64,000 bases of DNA from Nostoc cf. commune SO-36 (lineage in GTDB: Bacteria; Cyanobacteriota; Cyanobacteriia; Cyanobacteriales; Nostocaceae), in the NCBI RefSeq assembly GCF_023734775.1, contig NZ_AP025732.1:2920501-2984500 (forward strand). Direction: 5' to 3'. The position numbers were made by a program, and so were the translations under genes. How positions within the stretch are numbered: position 1 is the first letter of the stretch; every line of letters starts with the position of its first letter. Of this stretch, positions 36,298 to 47,813 are shown one piece after another. The notes beneath the pieces are model-generated. The model saw only the letters and a program-made list of their open reading frames with translations, did not search any database and had not been told where the DNA came from.

Positions 36298-36471
36298 TTA
36301 ATATTTGGCTGCCCAAAGTAGGGAAATATCGTACTTATTAAACATCGAATCGGCACTCACAAGCGTCATTTTTTCTATCTGAGCCTGTGCAATCAACATT
36401 CTGTCAAAAGGATCTCGGTGATGCAAAGGTAACGCAGCTGCTTGTAAAGCATGAGAAGCTGTAATTTCTAG
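36298..36471 (-). pseudogene. PIN-domain (VapC-like) toxin remnant
   Basis: Leftward reading gives LEITASHALQAAALPLHHRD then PFDRMLIAQAQIEKMTLVSADSMFNKYDISLLWAAKY and stop. This is the C-terminal half of a VapC-type PIN ribonuclease (HRDPFDRMLIAQA motif with a conserved Asp). The N-terminal half is missing, and both edges abut copies of the GTAGGC/GCCTAC short repeat. Confidence 0.82.
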
Positions 36472-36562
36472 CGATGCCTACGGCTGGCTACGCCTACGCT
36501 CAGTTGGATAACGGATCTAGTAAGCTATAAGTGAGCCTGGTTGGATAAATGGAGCGCGAAAC

Positions 36563-36772
36563 ATGACACTCAGTGAGCTACTTCCTGCTGTCCGCAAACT
36601 GTCTGTATCAGAAAAACTTAAGCTAATCCGCATTTTGGCACAAGAATTGGATACTAACGAAGATATTTCGCCTCTAGAGCCGTTTAAAACCTATGATTTG
36701 CCCACTTCCTACAATTCGTTTGGTGCAGGTGAAATTCTTATGCAGGCATTGAAACAGACAGATCAAATATGA
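36563..36772 (+). CDS. Small helical protein paired with retropepsin-like gene (second copy)
   Basis: 69 residues: MTLSELLPAVRKLSVSEKLK, IRILAQELDTNED, then a tail FKTYDLPTSYNSFGAGEILMQALKQTDQI. Same size and layout as the protein at 11800-12009. The protease frame starts 4 bp after its stop. No named family recognised; the recurring gene pair is the main clue. Confidence 0.7.
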   Translation: MTLSELLPAVRKLSVSEKLKLIRILAQELDTNEDISPLEPFKTYDLPTSYNSFGAGEILMQALKQTDQI

Positions 36773-36776
36773 CCAG

Positions 36777-37182
36777 ATGCGATTCAAATACTCGACTATT
36801 GATACTTCTCAAAATGAGTTTGACAGTTTGCCACGGATTCCACTGCGTCTTTGTCTAGGTGATAGAGCGGTTGAAGCTCTTGGACTGGTGGACAGTGGTG
36901 CAATCTGTAAATGTTCTACCCTATGAAATTGGTATTGAGTTAGGTGGGGTTTGGGATGATAGCAGGGCGATTATTCAATTAGCAGGCAACCTGAGCAATC
37001 TGACAGCAATGCCATTCTTTGCAAACGTTGAGATCGGTAACTTTAGGCCAGTTCAACTGGTATTTGCTTGGGTGAGAAGAGCGAATGTACCCTTAATTTT
37101 TGGACAAACAAACTTTTTCCTAGAGTTTGATGTGTGTTTCTACCGTTCCAAACTTGAATTTCAGATTGAACCAAAATCTTAG
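36777..37182 (+). pseudogene. Retropepsin-like aspartic protease with a frameshift at the active site
   Basis: From ATG 36777 the frame reads MRFKYSTIDTSQNEFDSLPR...EALGLVDSGA and then shifts. The +1 frame continues SVNVLPYEIGIELGGVW...NVPLIFGQTNFFLEFDVCFYRSKLEF. One extra A after GGTGCA (about 36901) explains it. The break falls immediately after the catalytic Asp-Ser-Gly-Ala, so neither fragment is a complete protease. DSGA in place of DTGA is tolerated in this clan. Confidence 0.85.
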
Positions 37183-37369
37183 TAATAAATATAATCTGTG
37201 AAGCGATATCTACGACTGGCTATACCTTAGCGTAGGTATATAGCTAATCCAGTAAGTTGTAAAGTGAGCTTATGACTAACGCACCTGATAATTAAATTAA
37301 ACGGGTAAGTCCTAGAGATATTGTGATAATAGTAAGCTAATGATGTTTTTACCAGAAGGTAAGGTGATT

Positions 37370-37948
37370 ATGGCAATCACATTAGATAAAGCTGCATCTG
37401 GGAATATGACTCTTGAGGAGTTCTTTAATTATGACGATGGTACAGATGCTCTCTATGAGTTTGAAGATGGAGAATTGCTTCTGATGACGGCTGAGAGTGA
37501 GATAAATCGACGAATTGCCATGTTTATCCTTGTCTGCTTTGTGCAACTGGGTATTCCTGCTTATCGGCTGTCGATGAAAACGGAAATTATGACTACTGGC
37601 TCACGGGTGCGCGTTCCTGATTTAGTGGTGTTTTCTGAAGAGTTGGCGACGGCGATGGAGGGGGCTAAACGATCTACGGTAATGCCAGAGATGCCACCGC
37701 CTTTATTAGTGGTTGAAGTGGTAAGTCCAAATCAGAGTAGTCGTGATTATCGCTATAAGCGATCTGAGTATGCCGCACGGGGTATCGCTGAGTATTGGAT
37801 TGTTGATCCGCTACAACAGCGAGTGACAGTTCTGGAATGGGTAGAGGGTTTTTATGAGGAGAAGGTGTATCTAGGAGATAGTGCGATCGCTTCGCTTGTA
37901 TTTGCTGATCTAAAGTTGACTGCTGTTCAAGTTTTGCAGTGCCATTAA
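37370..37948 (+). CDS. Uma2-family (DUF820) endonuclease-like protein
   Basis: 192 residues from ATG 37370 (an in-frame ATG lies 10 codons upstream). Conserved core: YEFEDGELLLMTAESEINRRI, VRVPDLVVFSEEL (Pro-Asp), PPLLVVEVVSPNQSSRDYRYKRSEYAARGIAEYWIVDP (Glu and Lys). PD-(D/E)XK fold. Uma2 proteins are present in dozens of copies per Nostoc genome and their role is unsettled. Its end is 47 bp from the convergent hupL end. Confidence 0.9.
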   Translation: MAITLDKAASGNMTLEEFFNYDDGTDALYEFEDGELLLMTAESEINRRIAMFILVCFVQLGIPAYRLSMKTEIMTTGSRVRVPDLVVFSEELATAMEGAKRSTVMPEMPPPLLVVEVVSPNQSSRDYRYKRSEYAARGIAEYWIVDPLQQRVTVLEWVEGFYEEKVYLGDSAIASLVFADLKLTAVQVLQCH

Positions 37949-37994
37949 GCAGCACTCAATGTGGGTTGTGGTAGATGATCTGATATTTTGAGAA

Positions 37995-39590
<1,596 letters not shown>

Positions 39591-39591
39591 T

Positions 39592-40737
<1,146 letters not shown>

Positions 40738-41177
40738 CGGCTAGGTATTTTTGTATTGTTTCCCATGCATGATGTAGGTGATAATGCTTGCAAAGTCTCA
40801 CCTGTTTATCAATATTTGTTTTTTAATAGTAAGATATTTTTTTATCTAATTCACTTTCATTAAAAAAGAATTAATCATTAACAATAAATTAAATAGTCTC
40901 AATATTGTTTTCAATAGCTTTGTCTGTTACATACAACACATTTAATAAATGCAAAATAGTAAAAATAAGCACTGCATCTTATTTTTAAATTTTGACGTTA
41001 AACAAACTCAATCTGCTTAACTTATCGCTATTAAAACTCTATTATAGTTAATAATTCCTGTCAACTGTTAATGCGTGTGAGGTGATGAGTATTTTAAGTC
41101 ATCAGATTTTCATGTAATAAATGAGCCAAAAATAGGGGCACTAAACTTTGCGCCCCGTCAACTATATATCAGTTGTT
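40738..41177. promoter_or_regulatory. Region upstream of hupS
   Basis: 440 bp without genes, AT-rich, holding the hupSL promoter. Several TGT/ACA-rich spots exist (for example TGTCTGTTACATACAACACA around 40921) but none fits GTA-N8-TAC, so I do not call an NtcA site. Confidence 0.45.
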
Positions 41178-41450
41178 TTAGGATCTTGGTTGTGCAGCTT
41201 GCCTAACAACTTCTTCGTCGAAGTCTAACGCTTGAGCTATCTGCTCAATACTGCAACCAAACGCTAATAAGTGCGGTATTACTTCTAACTTAACTTCTTT
41301 TTTAGCTTCTTGCTTACCTTGTTCTTTACCTTCTTCAAAAACATCTTGGAAAAATCTAGTTTGCCTCAAGTCATTTAATTCAAACATTTTCCTATCTCCT
41401 CCTGGCTCAATCGTGGCAACTTATAGATTAATATCGTCTCTATTAAACGC
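41178..41450 (-). pseudogene. Extra copy of the Rpn/DUF2887 C-terminal tail (distal)
   Basis: The frame from about 41450 reads LIETILIYKLPRLSQEEIGK then MFELNDLRQTRFFQDVFEEG, a Gln/Lys/Glu linker, and a final helix-turn-helix-like CSIEQIAQALDFDEEVVRQA. It duplicates the last third of the gene at 41682-42572. A start ATG at 41387 would give a 69-residue product. Either a decayed paralogue or a stand-alone tail protein. Confidence 0.7.
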
Positions 41451-41479
41451 ACTGTTAATCCTTCGCGCACCCTATTGTA

Positions 41480-41713
41480 TTAGGATTTTGGTTGTATAGC
41501 TTGCCTAACAGCTTGTTCGTCCAAACCTAACGCTTGAGCTATCTGCTCAACACTTAAACCCAACGCTAATAACTGGGGTATCGCTTCTAACTTAGCTTCT
41601 TGCTTACCTTCTGCAAAAACATCTTGGTAAAATCTAGTTTGCTTTAACTCATTTGCTCCAAACATTTTTTCTGTCTTCATTTTAGGATTTCGGTTGTGCA
41701 GCTTGCCTAACAA
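41480..41713 (-). CDS. Extra copy of the Rpn/DUF2887 C-terminal tail (proximal)
   Basis: The frame, nominally 77 residues, contains MFGANELKQTRFYQDVFAEG, KQEAKLEAIPQLLALGLSVEQIAQALGLDEQAVRQAIQPKS. It starts inside the end of the full-length gene (32-bp overlap), and its likely own start is the ATG at 41665. It is nearly identical to the parent tail, minus most of the QEG repeats. Possibly expressed as a small protein that binds the parent. Confidence 0.55.
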   Translation of the reverse strand: MLGKLHNRNPKMKTEKMFGANELKQTRFYQDVFAEGKQEAKLEAIPQLLALGLSVEQIAQALGLDEQAVRQAIQPKS

Positions 41714-42572
41714 CTTGTTCGTCCAAACCTAATGCTTGAGCTATTTGCTCAATACTTAAACCAAACCCTAATAACTGGGGTATCGTTTCTAACTTAGCTT
41801 CTTGCCTACCTTCTTGTATACCTTCTTGTATACCTTCTTGCCGACCTTCTTGTATACCTTCTTGTTTCCCTTCTTGTCTACCTTCTGCAAAAACATCTTG
41901 GTAAAATCTAGTTTGCCTTAATTCATTTAATCCAAACATTTTTCCTATCTCCTCCGGGCTCAATCGCGGTAACTTGTAGATTAATATCGTCTCTATTAAT
42001 TGTATTATTTCCCTAATAGTAGTGACATCTAGAATTTGCTGTCGGGCAATGTTGACTATCTCTACAGCTTTTATTGTCGTCGTTGATTCGGGTTCGATGA
42101 TGAGTTTAACTGTCTCTATGCCGATTGATGATGTCTCAATTGAGCTTAATTCGTCGAGATAGACGCGAGTTACTCGTTGTGAGTTGAGTAATTCTGTATA
42201 TCTTTCGGTATCTCCAGTATCAACGCTGCGGTTGGGGAAGATGACAACACCACGCCAATTGTTAGTTAATTCGGTTTTGTCGAGATAGTTAAAGATTTCA
42301 GTAAATAAACGTGAGTATAATTTTTTGTCTGGCTGAAATTGCACTTCGGCAAAATAAATGGGTAGTTCTGCTGCATTTGGGAGGAAAACGCCATCGATTC
42401 TAAACGCTAGTTGCTTAACTTCTACTGAAGAAAATTGGTAAGCACTAGCTAGTTGGGGTGGTTGGTTAATCAGTTCAAAAAAAGTACTGGGGATACTCTG
42501 GAATATCCGATAAAAGATACTGTCTGTTTTCAAAGGAGCTTGTTTTATAGTTGATGAATATATTTTACACAA
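41682..42572 (-). CDS. Rpn family / DUF2887 recombination-promoting nuclease-like protein
   Basis: 296 residues. The N-terminal PD-(D/E)XK nuclease domain (about 15-130) shows DSIFYRIFQSIPSTFFELIN, FRIDGVFLP (Asp) and PIYFAEVQFQPD (Glu-x-Gln), followed by a helical region to about 210. The tail has RQTRFYQDVFAEG, five or so (R/K/I)QEG units and a terminal helix-turn-helix-like IEQIAQALGLDEQVVRQA. Such proteins are often mobile-genome associated. Tail duplications follow downstream. Confidence 0.88.
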   Translation of the reverse strand: MCKIYSSTIKQAPLKTDSIFYRIFQSIPSTFFELINQPPQLASAYQFSSVEVKQLAFRIDGVFLPNAAELPIYFAEVQFQPDKKLYSRLFTEIFNYLDKTELTNNWRGVVIFPNRSVDTGDTERYTELLNSQRVTRVYLDELSSIETSSIGIETVKLIIEPESTTTIKAVEIVNIARQQILDVTTIREIIQLIETILIYKLPRLSPEEIGKMFGLNELRQTRFYQDVFAEGRQEGKQEGIQEGRQEGIQEGIQEGRQEAKLETIPQLLGFGLSIEQIAQALGLDEQVVRQAAQPKS

Positions 42573-42972
42573 CGACTAACCCGTGGTGACTATTTTGAGT
42601 ACAATAAATATTATGTATGTCAACAATTCAATAAAAAATATTGAAATTGTATAAGACGATGATACAAAAAGTATTTAAAAAAAACTAGGTGTTTAAAACT
42701 GACATTAATATTAGCAATTTCCCCCTAGAATTTTAGAAATAGGGTGTTTTATAGTATTGTATTGAGCATGGCATAAGACATTGGCTATAGGGGATTAAGT
42801 TTTTTCCCTAGTTTCTAGTCTTTAATCTTAGCTCAAATCAAAAAGGGGAATTCCGCCTAAAGGACTCGAAGCCTGCGTAAATCAGTATTGCCCGTGATGA
42901 AATGCCTAAACGTGTTTCGATCATTCATGGGTGTTGGACTCAATTCCCAATTGGCTAGAGTACGGCAGAGTT
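42573..42972. other. Gene-free stretch between divergent Rpn and TPR genes
   Basis: 400 bp with AT-rich start and a GC-richer end; I see no ORF, repeat or RNA. It should hold the promoter of the extended hyp operon. Confidence 0.4.
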
Positions 42973-43941
42973 ATGACCCCCAGCATTACAGATTCGGCGG
43001 TGAAAGCTGCGGTAGCAGCTGTTGCATCGGAGTCAGCTTCAGCAGAAGAAAAAATCCAGATGCTGATTGAGATCGCACAGGGTTTTCAAAAAAAGCCCAA
43101 AGCTGCCCAAGACTTGCGAAATGCAGTTGGCTTATATTACCGGGCTTATGAAATGTGTGGTGAGGAGTATCCCCTACTGAAAGCCAGAGCGCAAGTAGGT
43201 ATGTCAGGGACATTACAAGCAATACCGGATGCTGATTACCAACTGCTGACGCAAGCGAAAGTCGGTTATGAAGAAGCATTACCGATTTTACAACAATTAG
43301 CTTCTCCAGAGGAAGTGGCAGAAACGCAGATGAATTTTGGGCTGGTGTTACAGTCGTTAGTGCCATTCAATTTGGCGCGGATAACAGACAGCATCCAGGC
43401 TTATCATGAGGCGTTGCGGGTATTTACTTGGGAAGATTACCCCCAAGAATACGCCATTTTGTATAACAATATTGCGATCGCATACCTTTCTATGCCCCTA
43501 GCATCAGAACGGGAATACTTGCGTCAAGGGTTAGCTGTGCAATCATTTGAGGTGGCACTCAAGCATATTAATTTGATTGACCATCCTAGAGAATATGCGA
43601 TGTTGCAAAACAATTTAGGTAATGCTTTGCAATATTTAGTGAGTTCCCATCCTGTGGACAATAACTTACGTGCGATCGCAGCTTATGATGAAGCGTTAAA
43701 AGTGCGTAACATCAAAGATACACCTTTAGAGTACGCTAACACAATTTCCAACAAAGCCAACGCCTTATTCAACTTACCAGACGACCCTGAAAAACCAGAA
43801 GCTGGTAATCCTCAAAATCTTTTGCAAGCCCGTATCTACTATCAAAGTGCTTTAGAAATATTTACGGAATACCAACAAGTTGCACAAGCAGAAGTAGTAG
43901 TCCAAGCATTACAAGATGTAGAAGTAGAAATTAAGGGTTAG
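42973..43941 (+). CDS. Tetratricopeptide-like protein of the extended hyp operon
   Basis: ATG 42973 is preferred to a GTG 14 codons upstream. The 322-residue protein consists of helical TPR-like repeats (YEEALPILQQLASPEEVAET, IQAYHEALRVFTWEDYPQEYAILYNNIAIAYLSM, NNLRAIAAYDEALKVRNIKDTPLEYANTISNKANALF). In Nostoc PCC 7120 the genes just upstream of hyp include proteins of this kind and were proposed to act in HupS maturation. Cytoplasmic scaffold role is likely. Confidence 0.8.
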   Translation: MTPSITDSAVKAAVAAVASESASAEEKIQMLIEIAQGFQKKPKAAQDLRNAVGLYYRAYEMCGEEYPLLKARAQVGMSGTLQAIPDADYQLLTQAKVGYEEALPILQQLASPEEVAETQMNFGLVLQSLVPFNLARITDSIQAYHEALRVFTWEDYPQEYAILYNNIAIAYLSMPLASEREYLRQGLAVQSFEVALKHINLIDHPREYAMLQNNLGNALQYLVSSHPVDNNLRAIAAYDEALKVRNIKDTPLEYANTISNKANALFNLPDDPEKPEAGNPQNLLQARIYYQSALEIFTEYQQVAQAEVVVQALQDVEVEIKG

Positions 43942-44050
43942 AAGTTATAGACCAAAACCCTTGTAGAGACGGCGATTTATCGCGTCTCAAAAACCCAAGC
44001 GTATTGGTTGGTTATGGATATAAATTGACTCTTAACTCTTTACTTAAACA

Positions 44051-44332
44051 ATGAGGAAAAACAGTATGGGAGACATTTTAACAACGCCAAATGTGATAAA
44101 TTTTCTCACAAGTTTAGCAAATGGCGATCTGAACATAGCAACAGAATTAGTGTGGTTAATCATAGCAACCGCCTTAGCTATGGTTGGTGGTGCAATTGGT
44201 GGAATGATATTAGCTGGAAAAGATATAGGATATCAACTTTCAGCAATGCTTGGTGCATTATTTGCCCCTGCGGGTGTAATTCCTGCCATCTTTTTAGGGC
44301 TTGTTGCCTTAAATTTCTTGACAAATTATTAG
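44051..44332 (+). CDS. Small membrane protein of the extended hyp operon
   Basis: 93 residues with two or three hydrophobic segments (about 33-58 ATELVWLIIATALAMVGGAIGGMIL and 65-92 LSAMLGALFAPAGVIPAIFL). Gly/Ala-rich helices. A second in-frame ATG (44066) is an alternative start. Followed 8 bp later by another small membrane protein gene, so co-transcribed. Function unknown, probably a membrane partner of hydrogenase maturation or anchoring. Confidence 0.7.
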   Translation: MRKNSMGDILTTPNVINFLTSLANGDLNIATELVWLIIATALAMVGGAIGGMILAGKDIGYQLSAMLGALFAPAGVIPAIFLGLVALNFLTNY

Positions 44333-44340
44333 GAGAAAAT

Positions 44341-44565
44341 ATGTTAGAGCTAGGATGGTTATCTGCCAAGTTATTTTTTAAAGGAAAGCTAATACGCAAT
44401 CCAATATTTTTTCTCAAGCAAACTACTATTGGTATTGCCGTAGGTTTTTTACTATTAGTGTCACTTGCACAAGCCCCCATTCCCTTCTACTTACCAATCA
44501 TATTATCTAGCTTAGTTACGGGCATGATTATGCCATTTCTCTTCAAGGATTTTAAAACGAAGTGA
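44341..44565 (+). CDS. Second small membrane protein of the extended hyp operon
   Basis: ATG 44341 is chosen over the much longer open frame upstream because AGGAGAAAAT precedes it and the upstream part overlaps the previous gene. The 74 residues contain two hydrophobic segments (TIGIAVGFLLLVSLAQAPIPF and LPIILSSLVTGMIMPFLF). No family recognised. Close spacing with the preceding small membrane protein suggests a complex. Confidence 0.68.
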   Translation: MLELGWLSAKLFFKGKLIRNPIFFLKQTTIGIAVGFLLLVSLAQAPIPFYLPIILSSLVTGMIMPFLFKDFKTK

Positions 44566-44569
44566 ATTG

Positions 44570-44628
44570 TCATTGACAAACAACCAATGACAAATGACAA
44601 ATGACAAATGACGAACGACAAATAATAA
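44570..44628. repeat. ACAAATG heptamer repeats
   Basis: Five or more ATGACAA heptamers in tandem immediately before the NifU-Rieske gene; the last unit provides its ATG. Confidence 0.8.
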
Positions 44629-45474
44629 ATGACAAATCTTGAAGAATTAATTCAGGAAATTAATCGTTTCGAGGCAATAATATCCGAGTGGGATGAAAGC
44701 CAACGGTGTGTAGCAGTTGGTCTAAAAAGAGCAATTGAAGCTTTGCATAAAGCTGCATTGACTAATTTGATTAAAAGCCTAAAACAAGAGTCAATGCAGG
44801 CTTTGCGCCATGCTGTTGCAGATGAATTAGTTTATGCAGTGCTACTCTATCACGAACTAGTCAAACCACCAAAGCCTCCACTTTCACAACGTATTCAGAC
44901 AGCCCTTGAAGAAGTTCGCCCAGGTTTAAAAAGCCATGATGGTGATGTAGAATTAGTGGCAATTAAGCCCCCAGATACAGTAGAAGTCAGATTAATCGGG
45001 ACTTGCAGCAGTTGTCCGGCTTCTACCTTGACTTTATCTCAGGGAGTAGAACAAGCAATAAAAAACCATTGTCCTGAAATTACCAAAGTTGTTGCAGTCA
45101 ATAATAGCCCTGCTGTTAAGAACGCTAATTCTAGTTTAATTAGTCCATTCTCTGCAAAAATAACTTGTACTTGGATGAAAGTAGCGACCCTTGATGAAGT
45201 TCCTGAATTTAGTGTAGTTGCAGTACAACTTGCTGGTACTTCACTAATTTTACATCGTCAAGGCGTTACAGTTAAATGTTACCGTAATGCTTGTACTCAT
45301 CTAGGATCTCCCTTAGAAAAGGGTAAAGTTGAAAATGGTATTATTACCTGTCCTGCCCACGGATTCCAGTACAAATTAGAGACAGGTAAATGCTTAACCG
45401 TGCCTGATGTTTCGCTTCAGTCGTATCCAGTCAAGATTAAAGACGATAAGGTTTTTGTGAAACTACAAAAATGA
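44629..45474 (+). CDS. NifU-like scaffold domain fused to a Rieske [2Fe-2S] domain
   Basis: 281 residues. An N-terminal helical part (1-85), a NifU C-terminal type Fe-S scaffold (about 88-160, CSSC in IGTCSSCPAS), and a C-terminal Rieske domain (about 180-280) with CTH (CYRNACTHLGSPLEKG) and CPAH (ITCPAHGFQYKLETG) ligands. Homologous in layout to the NifU-like gene of the Nostoc extended hyp operon, proposed to assemble Fe-S clusters of HupS. The fusion suggests that scaffold and electron transfer are coupled. Confidence 0.9.
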   Translation: MTNLEELIQEINRFEAIISEWDESQRCVAVGLKRAIEALHKAALTNLIKSLKQESMQALRHAVADELVYAVLLYHELVKPPKPPLSQRIQTALEEVRPGLKSHDGDVELVAIKPPDTVEVRLIGTCSSCPASTLTLSQGVEQAIKNHCPEITKVVAVNNSPAVKNANSSLISPFSAKITCTWMKVATLDEVPEFSVVAVQLAGTSLILHRQGVTVKCYRNACTHLGSPLEKGKVENGIITCPAHGFQYKLETGKCLTVPDVSLQSYPVKIKDDKVFVKLQK

Positions 45475-45539
45475 TCATGCGAAAGTAAGATTTCAGCAAA
45501 TATACCTGGCGATTAGTCAATTACGGCTAATTTGCTTTT

Positions 45540-45945
45540 TCATTTAAGTAGTTCGCGCATTCATTTTAGTGTTTTGTGCAAGCAAAATGCCCGAATGCTT
45601 TCTCATTTGTATAATTCAAGTATTGATTTTAGTGTTTTGAGAAAGTAAAAAGGCATATTACTTTCTCAAAAGGTCATTTGACTTATTCAAACCCCAGTTT
45701 GCTTACTTATTTTAATGTTTTCCGCAAGCAAAAGTAGGTTTGACTTATTCAAACCCCAGTTTGCTTACTCATTTTAGTGTTTTCCGCAAGCAAAAGTAGG
45801 TTTGACTTATTCAAACTCCAGTTTGCTTACTCATTTCGGTGTTTTCCGTAAGCAAAAGGTCATTTGACTTACTGATTTTAGTGTTTTCCGCAAGTAAAAC
45901 AAGCTTTTACTTTCTCAAACCCGAGTTTGCTTTCTTTTTTCAGTA
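45540..45945. repeat. 62-bp tandem repeat, degenerate, second locus
   Basis: CAGTTTGCTTACT recurs at 45695, 45757 and 45819 (62-bp period), with more divergent copies on both sides. The wording TTTTCCGCAAGCAAAAG is shared with the array at 1738-1968. No coding content. Confidence 0.88.
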
Positions 45946-45987
45946 AATCACGCACTCATGCCAAAAATTTACTATGTACTAAAAGTT

Positions 45988-46368
45988 ACTAAAAGGTTGT
46001 TTGAAAAGTATTTTGCTGTAAATTTAGGCACTTTTAAAGGGAGCATCCCAATTTTGCAAATTTACCAAATTAGAACTAGTCATTGCGAATGGAGCAAAGC
46101 GGAATGAAGCAATCGCAAAGTCTAGCGGCTGCGATTGCTTCTCTTTCCTTCGGAACGCTACGCGAACGAGACGCTCCGCGAACGCTTCATTTCATTACGT
46201 TCGCAATGACAAAATATATTTTTACACATTTGGGATGCTCCCCTTTTAGATCCCCCCTAGCCTTAAAAAAGGGGGAACCGGAATCAAAGTCTCCCTTTTT
46301 AAGGGGGATTTAGGGGGATCTAAAACTATATAATACCGAGAATAGGACTTTTCAAACATCCTCTAAAG
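45988..46368. repeat. MITE-like composite with nested palindromes
   Basis: TTGTTTGAAAAGT at the left (45998) is mirrored by ACTTTTCAAACAT at the right (46347). Nested inside are the GTCATTGCGAA palindrome (46079-46210) and a TTTTAGATCCCCCCTAG / GGGGGATCTAAAA palindrome (46244-46326). Together with the 62-bp repeats it fills the 1-kb gap before the NHL gene; the small reading frame there is a shadow. Confidence 0.65.
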
Positions 46369-46519
46369 GCTATCTTGATTTTTTTTAGCTTGATTAATAC
46401 AGAAGTTAATTAGAGATTTTAACTGAATTTGAAAAAAGCATAATACAAAACCGTTACTGTTGTTACACGCTAATCAAGATTAATGTTTTTAAATAAATAT
46501 CAGCGTCTATTTGCGGTTC

Positions 46520-47746
46520 ATGGATATCCCAATCATAAGTAACCCCATATCACAATTACCGCTAGAAGCAACAGAAATTTCTCAATATTTGCCTCTATCA
46601 CCTCAAGGTGCAGAGGTAATTTTAGGTAACATTATTGAACCAGAACAATTAGTCATACCTGTAGCGCCTAATGCCACAAATATGTTTGGGCCTCGTGGTG
46701 CTTGTTTATTATCAGAAACTGGCCCTTTATGGGTATCAGATACCGGACACCATCGATTATTAGGATGGCAAAATTTACCCACGCGAGATAGTCAACCGGC
46801 TGATTGGGTAATTGGACAACCTGACTTTTATCATGAAGGGCAAAATGCTAAAACTATACCGGGAAGGGCAACCTTAAGCGTACCAACAGGGATTTGTGCT
46901 TGCGGCGAAGGGTTAGCTGTCGCCGATGCTTGGAATCATCGAGTTTTGATTTGGAAAAGCTTACCAGAAGATAATAATGTTCCAGCAGATTTGGTATTAG
47001 GGCAAGTTAATTTTATTGATAATGAACCAAATCGAGGTAATCAGCAAGCATCTGCTAGTACAATGCACTGGCCTTATGGTGTTTTCTATCATCAAGGACG
47101 GCTATTTATTGCTGACACTGGTAATCGAAGACTATTAATTTGGCATCAGTTACCAACAGAAAATGGTCAACCTGCCGATTTGGTTTTGGGACAACCAGAT
47201 ATGATATCTCGCAACGAAAACGGCGGTGATTCTCCAACCGCAGCGAGTATGCGTTGGTGTCACGACATCGCCTTTTGGGGAGAAAATCTAGTTGTCAGTG
47301 ATGCAGGTAATCACCGGGTAATGATTTGGCAAGGAATACCTACAGAAAATAATACTCCTTGTGCTGTGGTTTTAGGACAAAAAAACTTTGATTTTGTGGA
47401 AATGAATCAAGGGGTTTATTTGCCAAGTGCTAGTAGTTTGAGTATGCCTTATGGTGTGGCGGTGGCTGGCGATTGGTTAGTAGTTGCAGATACAGCTAAT
47501 TCTCGTTTGTTAGGATGGAGAAAGCCGGAATCAATTTTATCACTGCAAAGTGTAGTGGCAGATGGGGTGGCGGGACAAAGAAATTTTCAAAGTAAAGGTG
47601 AAAATCGTAATTTTGGATTGCCTAAACGAGATAGTTTAAATTGGTGTTATGGGATAAAGATTTATGGCAATACGGCAGTAATAGCTGATTCTGGAAATAA
47701 CCGAATATTGCTGTGGCAGTTTAATTGTGGGACTTCCAAGAAATAA
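46520..47746 (+). CDS. NHL-repeat beta-propeller protein of the extended hyp operon
   Basis: ATG 46520 chosen. 408 residues with about six NHL-type blades, recognisable by VSDTGHHRLLGWQ, VADAWNHRVLIWKS, IADTGNRRLLIWHQ, VSDAGNHRVMIWQG, VADTANSRLLGWRK and IADSGNNRILLWQ. No signal peptide. The Nostoc counterpart lies immediately upstream of hypF and is thought to assist uptake-hydrogenase maturation as a protein-interaction platform. Confidence 0.92.
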   Translation: MDIPIISNPISQLPLEATEISQYLPLSPQGAEVILGNIIEPEQLVIPVAPNATNMFGPRGACLLSETGPLWVSDTGHHRLLGWQNLPTRDSQPADWVIGQPDFYHEGQNAKTIPGRATLSVPTGICACGEGLAVADAWNHRVLIWKSLPEDNNVPADLVLGQVNFIDNEPNRGNQQASASTMHWPYGVFYHQGRLFIADTGNRRLLIWHQLPTENGQPADLVLGQPDMISRNENGGDSPTAASMRWCHDIAFWGENLVVSDAGNHRVMIWQGIPTENNTPCAVVLGQKNFDFVEMNQGVYLPSASSLSMPYGVAVAGDWLVVADTANSRLLGWRKPESILSLQSVVADGVAGQRNFQSKGENRNFGLPKRDSLNWCYGIKIYGNTAVIADSGNNRILLWQFNCGTSKK

Positions 47747-47791
47747 ACGAACCACAGAGACACAGAGAACACAGAGGAATGAGGAGAAGAG
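47747..47791. repeat. CGAACCACAGAGACACAGAG repeat at the NHL-hypF junction
   Basis: One of six related repeats in hyp junctions: CGAACCACAGAGACACAGAG followed by AACACAGAGGAATGAGGAGA. It begins directly at the NHL stop codon. Confidence 0.8.
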
Positions 47792-47813
47792 AGTTTTTTA
47801 TTGGGAAGTCTCT

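Noticed and set aside
36061..36316. Minus-strand frames rich in LLFQRTHLLF and FVISAYS repeats
   Set aside because: Translations of the 21-bp tandem repeat; the unit length divisible by 3 keeps frames open artificially.
40738..41177. NtcA-binding site upstream of hupS
   Set aside because: No good GTA-N8-TAC match with a suitably spaced -10 box was found by eye.
46083..46313. 76-codon frame before the NHL gene
   Set aside because: Lies across two nested palindromic repeats and reads low-complexity sequence.
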